Shown: positions 51,302 through 60,506 of the stretch, in pieces
Layout of the letters: each line of letters opens with the position of its first letter
Position numbering within the stretch: the first letter of the stretch is position 1
Source of the DNA: Rossellomorea aquimaris
Lineage (GTDB): Bacteria; Bacillota; Bacilli; Bacillales; Bacillaceae_B
Direction of reading: 5' to 3'
Assembly: GCF_003315075.1 (NCBI RefSeq)
Contig: NZ_QNRJ01000002.1
Span: 248,001-312,000 of the forward strand
Length of the DNA stretch: 64,000 nt
Notes under the pieces: model-generated
What the model saw: the letters and a program-made list of their open reading frames with translations, nothing else
Database searches by the model: none
What the model was told of the DNA's origin: nothing
Position numbers and translations under genes: made by a program

Positions 51302-52000
51302 TTCGTTCTCCTCAATTTCACTTTGTATTCATTAAGTCATGAATAAGAGAATTCTCACCACGTCTTATAATGAAAGTACTCTTTACATTGGGATACCTTA
51401 CATTCTATATGAAGGCAGCAAATGTTAAAAGAGGAACAGAACGTTATTTTCTGCCATATGACATAATGTTGAACAAGAAACCATTATGGTAGAGTTGAAG
51501 GATGGATATACCGGTGTTTGTTCTCAGATAACGAATCAAGGTAATCCAGCATTTTCTAAGCTACATTGTCCATACACCTTTTCGTATATGTACGTCCGTT
51601 CCTTTTCAGAAAGAAGCCATCCTATTTAATACACTCTTGCACTCTATTTTAAACACCAATTTCGACATAAAGAAGGTATGTCATTGAATTGTAAAAGATT
51701 TGGTTAACAAAAGTAATAAACTCTCCTTTATTTTGAAAAGGTCTGATCATAATGCATTACGTATATGTAATTAATTGTAACATCTCACCAATGATTATCC
51801 TATCGTTATTTCAATAAAAACAAGGAATTTCAGCGTTTTTTCTTTCATTCAAAAAGCTCTTTCGTCAACATTGTTATTTACACACAGAAAGAACGGCCGT
51901 TGAGTATACTTGTCGCTCCTTTAGAATCTCGCCCACCCATTAATGCGCGAAATACAATAAAAGTGAATTTTCCTTTTGAATGAGTGCTAGTGTGAAACAT
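51302..52000. other. Gene-free, A+T-rich half of the spoVE-divIB gap
   Basis: About 700 bases have no credible reading frame on either strand. It should contain the divIB-ylxW-ylxX-sbp promoter, but no strong -35/-10 pair was found by eye. A GAAAAGGAACGGAC string (minus, about 51597-51610) also occurs at the edge of the repeat at 52001-52121. No murB or murG remnant was recognised. Confidence 0.6.
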
Positions 52001-52121
52001 AGTCCGTTCCTTTTCGCTCCAGGCACTTGCTTTCCGCGGGGAGGAAGTCAAGCCTCCTCGGGCTTTGCCCTGTGGGGTCTCGACCTTTCCTCTATTACCC
52101 GCAGGAGTCAAGTGCCTTCCG
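52001..52121 (-). repeat. Structured GC-rich palindromic repeat, copy A
   Basis: The core (52021-52117) is bounded by AGGCACTTG and CAAGTGCCT, with inner GCGGG/CCCGC arms and small inner hairpins such as CGGGCTTTGCCC. On the minus strand it contains GACTCCTGCGGG and GAGACCCC. It is much more GC-rich than its surroundings. An 84-codon frame through it resembles the spurious proteins often annotated from this class of Bacillus repeats, so it is treated as a repeat, not a gene. Confidence 0.8.
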
Positions 52122-52420
52122 CTACAATCCACTCTGTGCTACTAAATCCTTACTGCTTGTATGTATAGATACACAAATACAAAAACAGCTCCTATTCTAA
52201 GTATGTTAAGAGTTTCTCCCCCTAAAACAAAGTATCTACAAAGGAATAAAAGAAGATTTTATGTTAACACCTAAATCAATGAATCATTGAACAATCTTTC
52301 AAATGAATCAAACAATGCTCCAACGGTAAATAACTTCTTGTAAAGAGAACGATAGTCCGTATTCTCTAGATTGTTTTTGTGACTGTTAAGCTTTGTCACG
52401 AAATTTTCTTATAGATGGTG

Positions 52421-52527
52421 AGGGGAACTGTGTAGACTCCTCCGGAAGTACGGGCGTGCGAAGACCCCATTCGGCTAAGCTTAGGATGCATGGTCGAACG
52501 CTTGCTGCAAGCGGAGCAGTTCCTTTC
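52421..52527 (+). repeat. Structured palindromic repeat, copy B (inverted relative to copy A)
   Basis: The ends AGGGGAACTG and CAGTTCCTTT pair nine of ten. The plus strand has GACTCCTCCGG and GAAGACCCC in the same order as the minus strand of copy A, so B is a divergent copy in opposite orientation. It contains a second hairpin, CGCTTGCTGCAAGCG (about 52499-52513). A 73-codon frame here (52386-52607, minus) is rejected. Confidence 0.7.
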
Positions 52528-52611
52528 ACCGTCCCATCATAAACTAATTTGACTGAGCTCCATGCAGTTCTTATGTTATAGAACAACAATCTTTGCAAAA
52601 AAACCATTCAA

Positions 52612-52718
52612 AAAGAGACTGACCGTAAATAACAGGGGAGGATGTGAATGATGGGTTCCTGGCTATCAGGATTTTGCCCTTCACTTCTTCCGAGCTGTTT
52701 TTCACAGTCAGTCTCTTT
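52612..52718 (-). terminator. Three-tier hairpin terminator after spoVE
   Basis: AAAGAGACTGAC and GTCAGTCTCTTT pair perfectly over 12 bases but are 83 bases apart. Between them nested arms pair (AACAG/CTGTT, GTGAA/TTCAC with GGG/CCC, CCTG/CAGG). On the minus strand TTTTTGAATGGTTTTTTTG follows. It begins 10 bases after the spoVE stop and ends the upstream wall operon. Confidence 0.7.
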
Positions 52719-52727
52719 ATTAAGTCA

Positions 52728-53828
52728 TTACCGTCTCGTATAGCGGCTAATATTCAGGAGCACTCCGACAGCCATTAGCATGAGGGTCAATGAGGAGCCC
52801 CCATAGCTTAGAAAGGGGAGTGTGATGCCCGTAACCGGCATGAGGCCGGTTACGACCCCAACATTGATCATCACTTGGATCGCAATCATTGAAACGATCC
52901 CCAACGCGAGAAAGCTTCCGAATAAGTCAGGAGCCCCTAGTGCAATTCTGATCCCTCTCCATAAAATCAAAGAAAACAGAAGAAGGACCAGTGTTCCCCC
53001 GATAAAACCGAGCTCTTCTGCTAAAATGGCAAAAATAAAATCGTTTTGAGGTTCGGGCAAATAGAAGAACTTCTGCCTGCTCTGTCCCAGGCCCAATCCG
53101 AACAAACCTCCCGGGCCGATTGCATATAGTGACTGAATGATCTGGAAGCCGCTATTCAATGGATCCTGCCATGGATCCAGAAAGGAGGTTATCCGTGCAA
53201 TGCGATAAGGTGCAGATATAACAAGTCCAATGAAGCCGACTAATCCAATCATCCCGAGACCGACAAAATGCATGATCCTCGCTCCTGCAATAAAGATCAT
53301 CACTACTGAAGTACCAACCATGACAGTACCCGTACCCAGATCCGGCTGGAGCATTATCATTCCAAAAGCAGCGAATACCAAGAGAAGCGCCGGCAGGACT
53401 CCTTTTCTAAAAGAAGTAATATACTTCTGGTTTTCCGATAAATACTTTGAGAGAAACGCAATCATGGCAAGTTTCATAAATTCTGAAGGCTGAATGGAAA
53501 ACGCCCCTACTCCTATCCAGCTCCTGGAACCATTTCTTAGAACCCCGATACCCGGGATTAACACCAGTACAAGAAGGACAAAGCAGATGATGATGATGAT
53601 TTTCGCCCAATTTTTCCAAGTCCAATACTCTACATTCATGATGAAAAACATAGCGAATAACCCTACGCCCGCAAAGAGCACTTGCCTTTTGGCAAAGAAA
53701 AACGAGTCATCAAATTTGTAGTCAGCCCATACAGCGCTTGCGCTGTATACCATAATCAGTCCAATCGCAAGTAAAGTGAGTGTAACCATAATGAGGATAA
53801 AATCGGGAGTCGATTTTTTTAAAGGCAA
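52728..53828 (-). CDS. spoVE: SEDS-family peptidoglycan glycosyltransferase SpoVE (FtsW-like)
   Basis: SEDS proteins polymerise lipid II with a partner class B PBP; SpoVE works with SpoVD in spore cortex synthesis. The 366-residue protein has ten hydrophobic helices, LIMVYSASAVWADYKFDD at the N-terminus, FEDS-type motif GSRSWIGVGAFSIQPSEF (about 105-122), the conserved AILAEELGFIGG with the catalytic-loop Glu, and GITLPFLSYGGSS near the C-terminus. Near-identity at the N-terminus with B. subtilis SpoVE, and the cluster context, favour SpoVE over FtsW. The start is TTG 53828 after GAGGTG. Confidence 0.94.
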   Translation of the reverse strand: MPLKKSTPDFILIMVTLTLLAIGLIMVYSASAVWADYKFDDSFFFAKRQVLFAGVGLFAMFFIMNVEYWTWKNWAKIIIIICFVLLVLVLIPGIGVLRNGSRSWIGVGAFSIQPSEFMKLAMIAFLSKYLSENQKYITSFRKGVLPALLLVFAAFGMIMLQPDLGTGTVMVGTSVVMIFIAGARIMHFVGLGMIGLVGFIGLVISAPYRIARITSFLDPWQDPLNSGFQIIQSLYAIGPGGLFGLGLGQSRQKFFYLPEPQNDFIFAILAEELGFIGGTLVLLLFSLILWRGIRIALGAPDLFGSFLALGIVSMIAIQVMINVGVVTGLMPVTGITLPFLSYGGSSLTLMLMAVGVLLNISRYTRR

Positions 53829-53940
53829 TCTTAAACACCTCGAATAGACAAATTTTGAGCCGTTCGAGCAAGGAAACTACTTATCTTGGATTGGTATGCT
53901 GGTTGTTAAAGTATGGATGCTCTTTATGGACAAGCCCTTA

Positions 53941-55290
53941 TTAAAGCTTATGCACCGCTTCAATAAAAATGTCACCACGTTCTTCAAAAGTTCGATATTG
54001 ATCCCAACTTGCACATGCTGGGGATAGTAACACAACATCTCCCTCTTCGGCATGTCCAAAAGCAACAGGAACTGCCTTTTCAACATTATCGACAGGAATA
54101 ATGGTTTGTATCCCTGCCTTTTCTCCTGTTTTCACGAACTTCTCAGACGTTTCCCCGAAGGTGATCAACGTTTTTACATTCTTCAAATATGGAATCAGGT
54201 CATCAAAATCATTTCCACGGTCCAAGCCTCCAGCAAGCAGGATCGTAGGACCCTCAAACGCATGAAGAGCACTTTTCGTTGCCAGGCTATTCGTTGCTTT
54301 CGAATCATTATAAAACTTTACACCCTTCACTTCCCTGACAAATTGCGTTCGATGCTTCACCCCCGTAAAGGTGCCGAGGACCTTCTTAATACTTTCATTT
54401 GGCACTCCATAGATTTTACACGCCGCAACCGCACAAAGGATATTCTCCAGGTTATGGGCACCAGGTAATACAATTGAATCAACTTCAACAACCAACTCAT
54501 CTTTGAAATAGACTGCCCCGTTTTTAATATAGGCCCCTTCCGCTACTTCTTTCTCCGTTGAAAATGGAATCAATTGCGCTTTTGTAAAGGCAACTGAATC
54601 TTTCACATGCTCTTGATCAGCATTAAAGATGAGATAATCATGTTGTGTTTGATTTTTCGTTATATTGGATTTCGCTTTCCAGTATTCATTCAGGTTTCCA
54701 TGGTAATCCAGATGGGCATCATATAAATTCGTTATGATGGCAATATGAGGAGCGAATTCTTCGATCCCCATCAGTTGGAAAGATGAAAGCTCAACTACCA
54801 TTTTTTCATTTTCTTTCGCTTCCTGGGCTACTTCAGAAGCGACCGTTCCGATATTTCCTGCAATAAGAGGCTTTTGATCGGCCTCTTTAAGCATTTCAAA
54901 CAGAAGTGTCGTCGTCGTGGTTTTTCCATTTGTTCCTGTAATCCCGATCAATTCTGCCTCAGAAATTAAGTAGGCAAGCTCAACTTCTGTCAGGACGGGT
55001 ATGTTCTTTTCGATTGCTTTCTTAATCAATGGGTTGTTATAAGGTATACCTGGATTCTTAATCACATACTGAAAACCTTCATCAAGAAGTTCGATGGGAT
55101 GACTTCCGCAAATCACTTTAATACCTTCCTGAAGAAGCCCTTGAGCTTCCGGGTTTTCAGCTAAGGGCTTTTGATCGTTCACCGTTACAAATGCTTCTAA
55201 CTTATGTAGAAGAGAGGCAGCACTTACCCCACTTTTTGCTAATCCTAATACAAGAACTTTTTTATGTTTGAACTTCGTTATCTTCTTCAA
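53941..55290 (-). CDS. murD: UDP-N-acetylmuramoyl-alanine-D-glutamate ligase
   Basis: It adds D-Glu to UDP-MurNAc-Ala. The 449-residue Mur ligase has an N-domain with [14 protein letters not shown], the ATP loop [17 protein letters not shown] (about 115-131), the [10 protein letters not shown]-type motif seen as [16 protein letters not shown], and a C-domain with [10 protein letters not shown] and [12 protein letters not shown]. The start is TTG 55290 immediately after the mraY stop, with GAGGTG nine bases before. A TTG for an essential enzyme implies coupling to mraY. Confidence 0.96.
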   Translation of the reverse strand: MKKITKFKHKKVLVLGLAKSGVSAASLLHKLEAFVTVNDQKPLAENPEAQGLLQEGIKVICGSHPIELLDEGFQYVIKNPGIPYNNPLIKKAIEKNIPVLTEVELAYLISEAELIGITGTNGKTTTTTLLFEMLKEADQKPLIAGNIGTVASEVAQEAKENEKMVVELSSFQLMGIEEFAPHIAIITNLYDAHLDYHGNLNEYWKAKSNITKNQTQHDYLIFNADQEHVKDSVAFTKAQLIPFSTEKEVAEGAYIKNGAVYFKDELVVEVDSIVLPGAHNLENILCAVAACKIYGVPNESIKKVLGTFTGVKHRTQFVREVKGVKFYNDSKATNSLATKSALHAFEGPTILLAGGLDRGNDFDDLIPYLKNVKTLITFGETSEKFVKTGEKAGIQTIIPVDNVEKAVPVAFGHAEEGDVVLLSPACASWDQYRTFEERGDIFIEAVHKL

Positions 55291-56265
55291 TTATAACCAC
55301 ACCTCAATATAGATTCCTAAAACGGCAAATAGCAAACCGACGGTCCAAAACGTTACAACGACCCGCCATTCAGACCAACCGACTAACTCATAATGGTGGT
55401 GCAACGGGCTCATTTTGAATATTCGCTTTCCAGTTGTCTTAAATGATGCGACCTGTAAGATGACGGATAGTGTCTCGATGACAAATACTCCACCAATAAG
55501 AATTAAGATGATTTCCAATTTGGTTAAAATGGCAATCGTCGCGATCGCTCCACCTAATGCTAAAGATCCTGTATCTCCCATAAATACTTTAGCAGGATGG
55601 GCATTGAATACTAAGAATCCGAGTACCGCCCCGACTACTGCCACTCCGAATATCGCGACATCATACTGGGATTGATTCCAGGCTAATACGGCTAGTGCAC
55701 CAAAAGCAATGGCGCTCGTTCCTGATACTAATCCATCTAATCCATCCGTTAAATTGACAGCATTTGAAAATCCTACAAGCCAAAAGATAATGAATAAACA
55801 ATAAAACCAACCTAATTCAAATGAAAAATCCGTTAAAGGAATCGAAACTGTAGTCGGAAAGTCATTTTGCTTAAAGATTAGATAAAAAATGACAGAGATG
55901 ACAATCTGACCTAAAAGCTTTTGCTTGGATGTGAGTCCTAAGTTCCTCTTCATTACCACTTTAATAAAGTCATCAAGGAAGCCTAATAGCCCAAAACCGA
56001 CGGTCACTAGAATCATTAAATAGGTTTCAGGACCAGGCTCTGAATATTTACCAGTCATGACAAATGTGGTAATCACGATGGAGACCAGGAAGACAATTCC
56101 ACCCATTGTAGGTGTGCCTGTCTTTTTCTGGTGAGACTGAGGTCCTTCATCACGGATACTCTGCCCAAACTTCAATCTTCTCAGGAAAGGGATGAAAACG
56201 GGGGCAAGCAATACTGTTACAAGAAATGCCATAATGATTGTAAAAAAGATCACTTGTTCCATCAT
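55291..56265 (-). CDS. mraY: Phospho-N-acetylmuramoyl-pentapeptide transferase MraY
   Basis: It makes lipid I from UDP-MurNAc-pentapeptide and undecaprenyl phosphate in the membrane. With the start at the third of four successive ATGs it has 324 residues, the B. subtilis length. It has ten helices, [12 protein letters not shown] (about 45-56), the metal-binding [10 protein letters not shown] (about 98-107), NLTDGLDGL (about 170-178) and the HHHYE motif in SPLHHHYEL. The ATG run overlaps the stop of the upstream MurF-like gene (TGATGATGATG). Confidence 0.96.
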   Translation of the reverse strand: MMEQVIFFTIIMAFLVTVLLAPVFIPFLRRLKFGQSIRDEGPQSHQKKTGTPTMGGIVFLVSIVITTFVMTGKYSEPGPETYLMILVTVGFGLLGFLDDFIKVVMKRNLGLTSKQKLLGQIVISVIFYLIFKQNDFPTTVSIPLTDFSFELGWFYCLFIIFWLVGFSNAVNLTDGLDGLVSGTSAIAFGALAVLAWNQSQYDVAIFGVAVVGAVLGFLVFNAHPAKVFMGDTGSLALGGAIATIAILTKLEIILILIGGVFVIETLSVILQVASFKTTGKRIFKMSPLHHHYELVGWSEWRVVVTFWTVGLLFAVLGIYIEVWL

Positions 56266-56267
56266 CA

Positions 56268-56678
56268 TCATTCCCCTCCCTTTCCGTTACCGGATTCGCT
56301 CGATGATACGTCTGTTACTTGGTTTTGTTCAGATTCGCTGTTAAAAATAAACTTCGTCATAATTTCCCACTTTTCTTGATTGTAATTTTGTGTGTAATCC
56401 TCTAGTAAGTCAATGTAAGCTTTATAAACATCTTCAACCATAAACAATGGAAAGTGGTTCGGAACAAATGAAGGTACTTCTTCATTCTTCGGCCAAAGTG
56501 AAGCAATCGCTCCTAAATCAATACTTTCGAAAAGGTTTATTTCATCACCAAAAGGGACATATAGTCCCTTCTCCATTCCCATACTAGTTGAATTTGAAAC
56601 TACTAGAAACGTAAAGCCGGGTAGATGTATTCCTGATGTTTCAGGAAATAATTTCTTTACATCATCATAAAAGAGCAT
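56268..56678 (-). CDS. Stand-alone MurF N-terminal-domain-like protein
   Basis: No standard name fits. The 136-residue protein aligns by eye over about residues 16-95 with the UDP-MurNAc-peptide-binding N-domain of MurF. The family pattern KGxxFVPLxGE..DGH.F...A...GAxAxLW....PxxPxxxVxDTxxAL is seen here as [28 protein letters not shown] and [19 protein letters not shown]. The Asp-Ser-Arg-like substrate motif is replaced by SNSTS, and the ATP-binding GTNGKT and C-terminal domains are missing. A Ser/Glu/Gly-rich tail ends it. It starts two bases after murE (GGGGATG site) and overlaps mraY, the exact slot of murF in many bacteria. It is probably not catalytic. Confidence 0.75.
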   Translation of the reverse strand: MLFYDDVKKLFPETSGIHLPGFTFLVVSNSTSMGMEKGLYVPFGDEINLFESIDLGAIASLWPKNEEVPSFVPNHFPLFMVEDVYKAYIDLLEDYTQNYNQEKWEIMTKFIFNSESEQNQVTDVSSSESGNGKGGE

Positions 56679-56680
56679 TC

Positions 56681-58141
56681 TTACATCCCCTTTATGATTT
56701 GTCTGGCCACTTCGCGGTCATCGAAATCGTATACGTTGTTTCCTATAATTTGATAGGTTTCATGACCTTTCCCGGCGATCAGGACAATATCGTCAACTTT
56801 TGCAAGACTTAAAGCCTCTTTAATTGCTTCTTTCCGATCAACTATTAATTGATACTGTTTGCCGACCACTCCAGATTCCATATCCCCAAGTATACTTTCA
56901 GGATCCTCCGTTCTTGGGTTATCAGAGGTGAAGATAGCAAAGTCCCCGTATTCACAGGCAATCTCTGCCATTATAGGCCGCTTAATCTTATCACGGTCTC
57001 CTCCACACCCGACCACCACAATAACCTTTCCCTTGGTAATCGATTGTATGGTTTCTAATACATTTTTCAAACCATCCGGAGTGTGTGCGTAATCAACAAT
57101 AACCGAGAAAGGCTGGCCTTCAGAGATCGTTTCAAACCGGCCCCTGATTCCATGTGCTCTCTCCAGGCTCCTTACGCTGTCCTCGATGGGTATACCTGCT
57201 GCACTGGCTGTTGCAATCGCAGCCAAAGCGTTATATACATTAAATTGCCCCGCTAAATTTAATACCATCTCTTTTTCTCCAAATGGTGAAACGAGTGTAA
57301 AAGCGGACTTTGTTGCTTTCAGGACAATATCTCTGGCATAGAAGTCAGCAGAAGGAGACAGACCATATGTAAATACATGTGCGGCCGTTGCTCTGATAAA
57401 AAAATCAGCTGCTTCATCGTCTTTATTAATGATGGCGTATTTGGGGGATTTCTTAAAATAAGTATTCCCTAATTGTGAAAACAATAAGCCTTTTGCATTT
57501 CGGTAATCGTCCATGGATTTGTGATAATCCAGATGATCCTGAGTCAGGTTTGTAAACACGGCAATATCATAGTCACAGCCGTGAACCCGTCCCTGATCTA
57601 ACGCATGTGAAGAGACTTCCATGATCGCACTTCGTACCCCTTTATCACAAAACTGTTTAAACGTTTGTTGGAGCGTTAAGCTGTCAGGAGTCGTATTATG
57701 ACTTACTTGTAACTCATCCCCCACTTTTATGTGCATTGTACCGATTAAACCGGTCTTCATCCCACAGTGTGTAAGCACCTGGTCAATCAGATGGGTGGTC
57801 GTGGTTTTCCCATTTGTGCCTGTCACCCCTACCAACAAAAGCTGGTGGGAGGGCTGCTTATAGAAGTAGTCGGCTAGAATGGCCATTGCTTTCTTCGTAT
57901 CCGGTACGATAATAACCGGCACGTTTGCTTCTATGCTCCTCTCAGAGAGAATCGCAGCTGCACCGTTCTTCTCTGCCAGTGGGGCCAGTGAATGGCTATC
58001 AATCTCTAATCCGTTAATACAGATAAATAAATCGCCATTTTTCACTTTCTTATGGTGGTTAGCGATGTTTGAAATAGCTGGATTCCCTTCACCCTCTACT
58101 GAGAAAAACGGCAGTACTTCCAGCAAAGTGTGCAATCTCAT
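56681..58141 (-). CDS. murE: UDP-MurNAc-tripeptide synthetase, meso-diaminopimelate-adding
   Basis: It adds meso-DAP to UDP-MurNAc-Ala-Glu. Its 486 residues show an N-domain (NGDLFICINGLEIDSHSLA), the ATP loop [17 protein letters not shown] (about 105-121), the carbamylated-Lys region (AIMEVSSHALDQGRVHG), and the C-domain motif TSDNPRTEDP (about 404), the DNPR signature of meso-DAP enzymes. GAGGAG precedes ATG. It starts the murE to spoVE unit after spoVD. Confidence 0.97.
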   Translation of the reverse strand: MRLHTLLEVLPFFSVEGEGNPAISNIANHHKKVKNGDLFICINGLEIDSHSLAPLAEKNGAAAILSERSIEANVPVIIVPDTKKAMAILADYFYKQPSHQLLLVGVTGTNGKTTTTHLIDQVLTHCGMKTGLIGTMHIKVGDELQVSHNTTPDSLTLQQTFKQFCDKGVRSAIMEVSSHALDQGRVHGCDYDIAVFTNLTQDHLDYHKSMDDYRNAKGLLFSQLGNTYFKKSPKYAIINKDDEAADFFIRATAAHVFTYGLSPSADFYARDIVLKATKSAFTLVSPFGEKEMVLNLAGQFNVYNALAAIATASAAGIPIEDSVRSLERAHGIRGRFETISEGQPFSVIVDYAHTPDGLKNVLETIQSITKGKVIVVVGCGGDRDKIKRPIMAEIACEYGDFAIFTSDNPRTEDPESILGDMESGVVGKQYQLIVDRKEAIKEALSLAKVDDIVLIAGKGHETYQIIGNNVYDFDDREVARQIIKGM

Positions 58142-58267
58142 CTTTTCAACTCCTCACAGGTAGAAAGCAACCTTTTTATATTTTACAAAAAAATGCGTAT
58201 GAAAGCTATAAACCTTTTAACTTAGTTCATTATGAATATGAGAAAATGGCACTCTGCCACACTAATT

Positions 58268-58309
58268 AAAGAAAAACGGGGCTCCCCTTACGGATATAAA
58301 GCCCCCGGC
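58268..58309 (-). terminator. Intrinsic terminator after spoVD
   Basis: The minus strand has CCGGGGGCT and AGCCCCG with a 17-base loop, followed by TTTTTCTTT. It lies about 50 bases past the spoVD stop and separates the sporulation gene from murE. Confidence 0.8.
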
Positions 58310-58360
58310 ATAAATAAAAAGTATATCACAAATACACCATCATGTTGACTTACTTCCAAA

Positions 58361-60277
58361 TCATTCCGAAAGATACACCCTCACTTTGGAGCCTTGCTTG
58401 ATCTTCACTCCCGGATCAGGAGATTGACTGACCACTTTATCTCCACTTCCACTTACATCCAGATTAAGATTCACTAGCTGCTGCTGTAACTCTTTTTTCG
58501 TTAAACCAACTAAGTCAGGGGTTTCAATTAATGGAATATCGGTCCACGTCATCTCTTTCTCGATTTGACCTTTACGTTTTGGTACTCCCATTGCTTCTAA
58601 ACTATCGCCTATGATACTGCCTCCAATAGGTGCAGCTACGACTCCACCGAATTGAATGGTGCCTTTCGGGTTATCGACAGCCACGTACACGACAATTTCA
58701 GGGTCATCCGCAGGCGCTATTCCCATAAAGGAAACGATGTGATTGTTTTCTAAGTATTTACCATCCTTTGCTTTTTGAGCGGTTCCCGTTTTCCCGCCTA
58801 CCCGATAACCATCTACAAAAGCTTTCTTACCGCTCCCTTTCGCTACAACACTTTCCAATGCTTCACGAATCTGTTTTGAAGTTTCTTCCGAGATGACCCT
58901 CTTCTTCATTTGAGGGGTCTTTCTCATCACCACTTCTCCAGTTGAAGGGTCAATCAACTCCTTAGCGATATACGGTTGATACAGGATCCCTCCATTGACG
59001 GCTGCTGATACAGCCGCTACCTGTTGAATCGGCGTGACGGCAACCCCCTGACCGAAGGCGGTCGTAGCTTGTTCTACAGGACCGACTCGATCAAGATTAA
59101 AGAGAATCCCTTTCCCCTCTCCTTGAAGATCAATGCCGGTCTTTTGTCCAAAACCAAAATCATGAATATAGCTGAATAGTTTTTCTTTCCCTAATCTCTC
59201 ACCTAACTCGACAAATCCCGGGTTACATGAATTTTGGACCACTTCCAAAAATGTTTGGGTTCCATGTCCTCCGCGCTTCCAACAATGAAGGGTGGATCCC
59301 GAAACTTCAACATGGCCGGGATCATGGAACTTTTCTTTATAAAGATCCACCTTATTTTCCTCCAGCGCAGCAGCGAGAGTAATGATCTTAAACGTCGAAC
59401 CAGGTTCGTAAGTGCTCCAAATCGGTAAATTCCGGTTATATATTTCCTGGGGTACATTCCGGAAATTCGCCGGGTCAAAGGTCGGCCTGCTTGACATCGC
59501 CAATATCTCGCCATTTTTGGGGTTCATAGCAATGGCGATAATTCCATCGGGGTTGTAAGTCGCTTGAGCAATATCCAATTCACGCTCCACGATGGTTTGG
59601 ACTTTCGTATCAATCGTAAGCTTTAAATCCAAGCCATTTTCCGGTTTTTCAAAGTCATCTGCCATATCAGGCATTCGCTTTCCTTTTGCGTCGGAGAAAA
59701 ATTTAACATACCCTTTATCACCACTAAGCTCCTCATCATATGACAATTCAAGCCCCATCAGCCCTTGATTATCAATTCCCGCGAAGCCAAGCACATGGGA
59801 TAAATAACTGCCGTATGGATAATAACGTTTAGAGTCTTCGCCTAAGTAAACCCCTTTTAAATTCAGGTCCCTGACCTCTTTTGCCTTTTCATATGAGATC
59901 TTTCTAGCTTCTTTAATCAACACCATACTGTCTCTCTGTGTAACATATTTATATGCAGATTCTACTGAAATATTAAGAACAGCTGCCAGTTTATCCGCTG
60001 TTCCTTTAGGATCTGTGATTTGTCTCGGAACGACAAATATCGTCGGGGCACTTTGGTTTCCAGCTAGTTCTACCCCATTACGGTCTACTATTTTCCCTCT
60101 CTCCGGTTGAAATGGGATATTCCGACTCCATGAGTCTTTTGCTAAACTTGTAAGCCAGTCCCCTTTAAAAAACTGAACATACCCCAGCCTTATATCAATA
60201 ATGGAGAAAATCAGGACTCCTACTACAAGCGCTACCGCTAACCTTTTCCTTACCGTTACATTGGATACTCTTTTCAC
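58361..60277 (-). CDS. spoVD: Sporulation-specific class B penicillin-binding protein SpoVD
   Basis: It crosslinks spore cortex peptidoglycan together with SpoVE. From GTG 60277 (GGGAGG nine bases upstream) the protein has 638 residues. It has an N-terminal transmembrane helix (AVALVVGVLIFSIIDIRLG), a dimerisation domain with ERGKIVDRNGVELA, and a transpeptidase domain with STFK at Ser294, SCN in VVQNSCNPGF and KTGTAQK. One C-terminal PASTA domain follows. The frame extends 32 codons upstream, but that part contains a SigE-type promoter, supporting the later start. Confidence 0.95.
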   Translation of the reverse strand: MKRVSNVTVRKRLAVALVVGVLIFSIIDIRLGYVQFFKGDWLTSLAKDSWSRNIPFQPERGKIVDRNGVELAGNQSAPTIFVVPRQITDPKGTADKLAAVLNISVESAYKYVTQRDSMVLIKEARKISYEKAKEVRDLNLKGVYLGEDSKRYYPYGSYLSHVLGFAGIDNQGLMGLELSYDEELSGDKGYVKFFSDAKGKRMPDMADDFEKPENGLDLKLTIDTKVQTIVERELDIAQATYNPDGIIAIAMNPKNGEILAMSSRPTFDPANFRNVPQEIYNRNLPIWSTYEPGSTFKIITLAAALEENKVDLYKEKFHDPGHVEVSGSTLHCWKRGGHGTQTFLEVVQNSCNPGFVELGERLGKEKLFSYIHDFGFGQKTGIDLQGEGKGILFNLDRVGPVEQATTAFGQGVAVTPIQQVAAVSAAVNGGILYQPYIAKELIDPSTGEVVMRKTPQMKKRVISEETSKQIREALESVVAKGSGKKAFVDGYRVGGKTGTAQKAKDGKYLENNHIVSFMGIAPADDPEIVVYVAVDNPKGTIQFGGVVAAPIGGSIIGDSLEAMGVPKRKGQIEKEMTWTDIPLIETPDLVGLTKKELQQQLVNLNLDVSGSGDKVVSQSPDPGVKIKQGSKVRVYLSE

Positions 60278-60308
60278 TAATGGAACCTCCCCTTCTATGG
60301 CTCGTTCC

Positions 60309-60337
60309 ATTATATGCTTGTACTTATTTGGGTATGT
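60309..60337 (-). promoter_or_regulatory. Candidate SigE promoter of spoVD
   Basis: The minus strand reads ACATACC (60331-60337), 14 bases, CATATAAT (60309-60316). The -10 differs from the SigE consensus CATACAAT at one base, and the -35 keeps the ATA core. spoVD is SigE-dependent in B. subtilis. The start would fall about 25 bases before the GTG. Confidence 0.5.
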
Positions 60338-60408
60338 TTGAAATCCATGAAAGGATGAGGGAGGCGTAATCATTCACGTCAATTTTTATCGATTGTTCCC
60401 ATAAGAAA

Positions 60409-60500
60409 AGGGCGACTTCGATGTGAATGGCACTCGAACCTAAATCGGTTCAAAAGAGATCGATTCGGGTTCGAGTGAGTCACATACATAAGTCAGCCCT
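60409..60500 (-). terminator. Large multi-tier hairpin after pbpB
   Basis: The minus strand pairs AGGGCTGACTT with AAGTCGCCCT, then TGTGA with TCACA, then CACTCGAACCCGAATCG with CGATTTAGGTTCGAGTG around a 14-base loop, and is followed by TTTTCTTATG. The total is 92 bases. It starts seven bases past the pbpB stop and is larger than a normal terminator. Confidence 0.75.
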
Positions 60501-60506
60501 ATTTAT

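Noticed and set aside
51878-52132. 84-codon minus-strand reading frame in the spoVE-divIB gap
   Set aside because: It is a translation through palindromic repeat copy A, has no ribosome site, and its Gly/Lys/Thr-rich composition is that of known spurious ORFs from Bacillus repeats.
52386-52607. 73-codon minus-strand reading frame next to spoVE
   Set aside because: It runs through repeat copy B, lacks a ribosome site and shows no domain.
53829-53945. Possible SigE promoter of spoVE
   Set aside because: CATACCAA and CATACTTT strings are present, but neither has a fitting -35 at 13-15 bases, so no call is made although B. subtilis spoVE is SigE-dependent.
60278-60373. 32-codon N-terminal extension of spoVD
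   Set aside because: It contains a SigE-type promoter, and the GTG at 60277 has the ribosome site and matches the family N-terminus.
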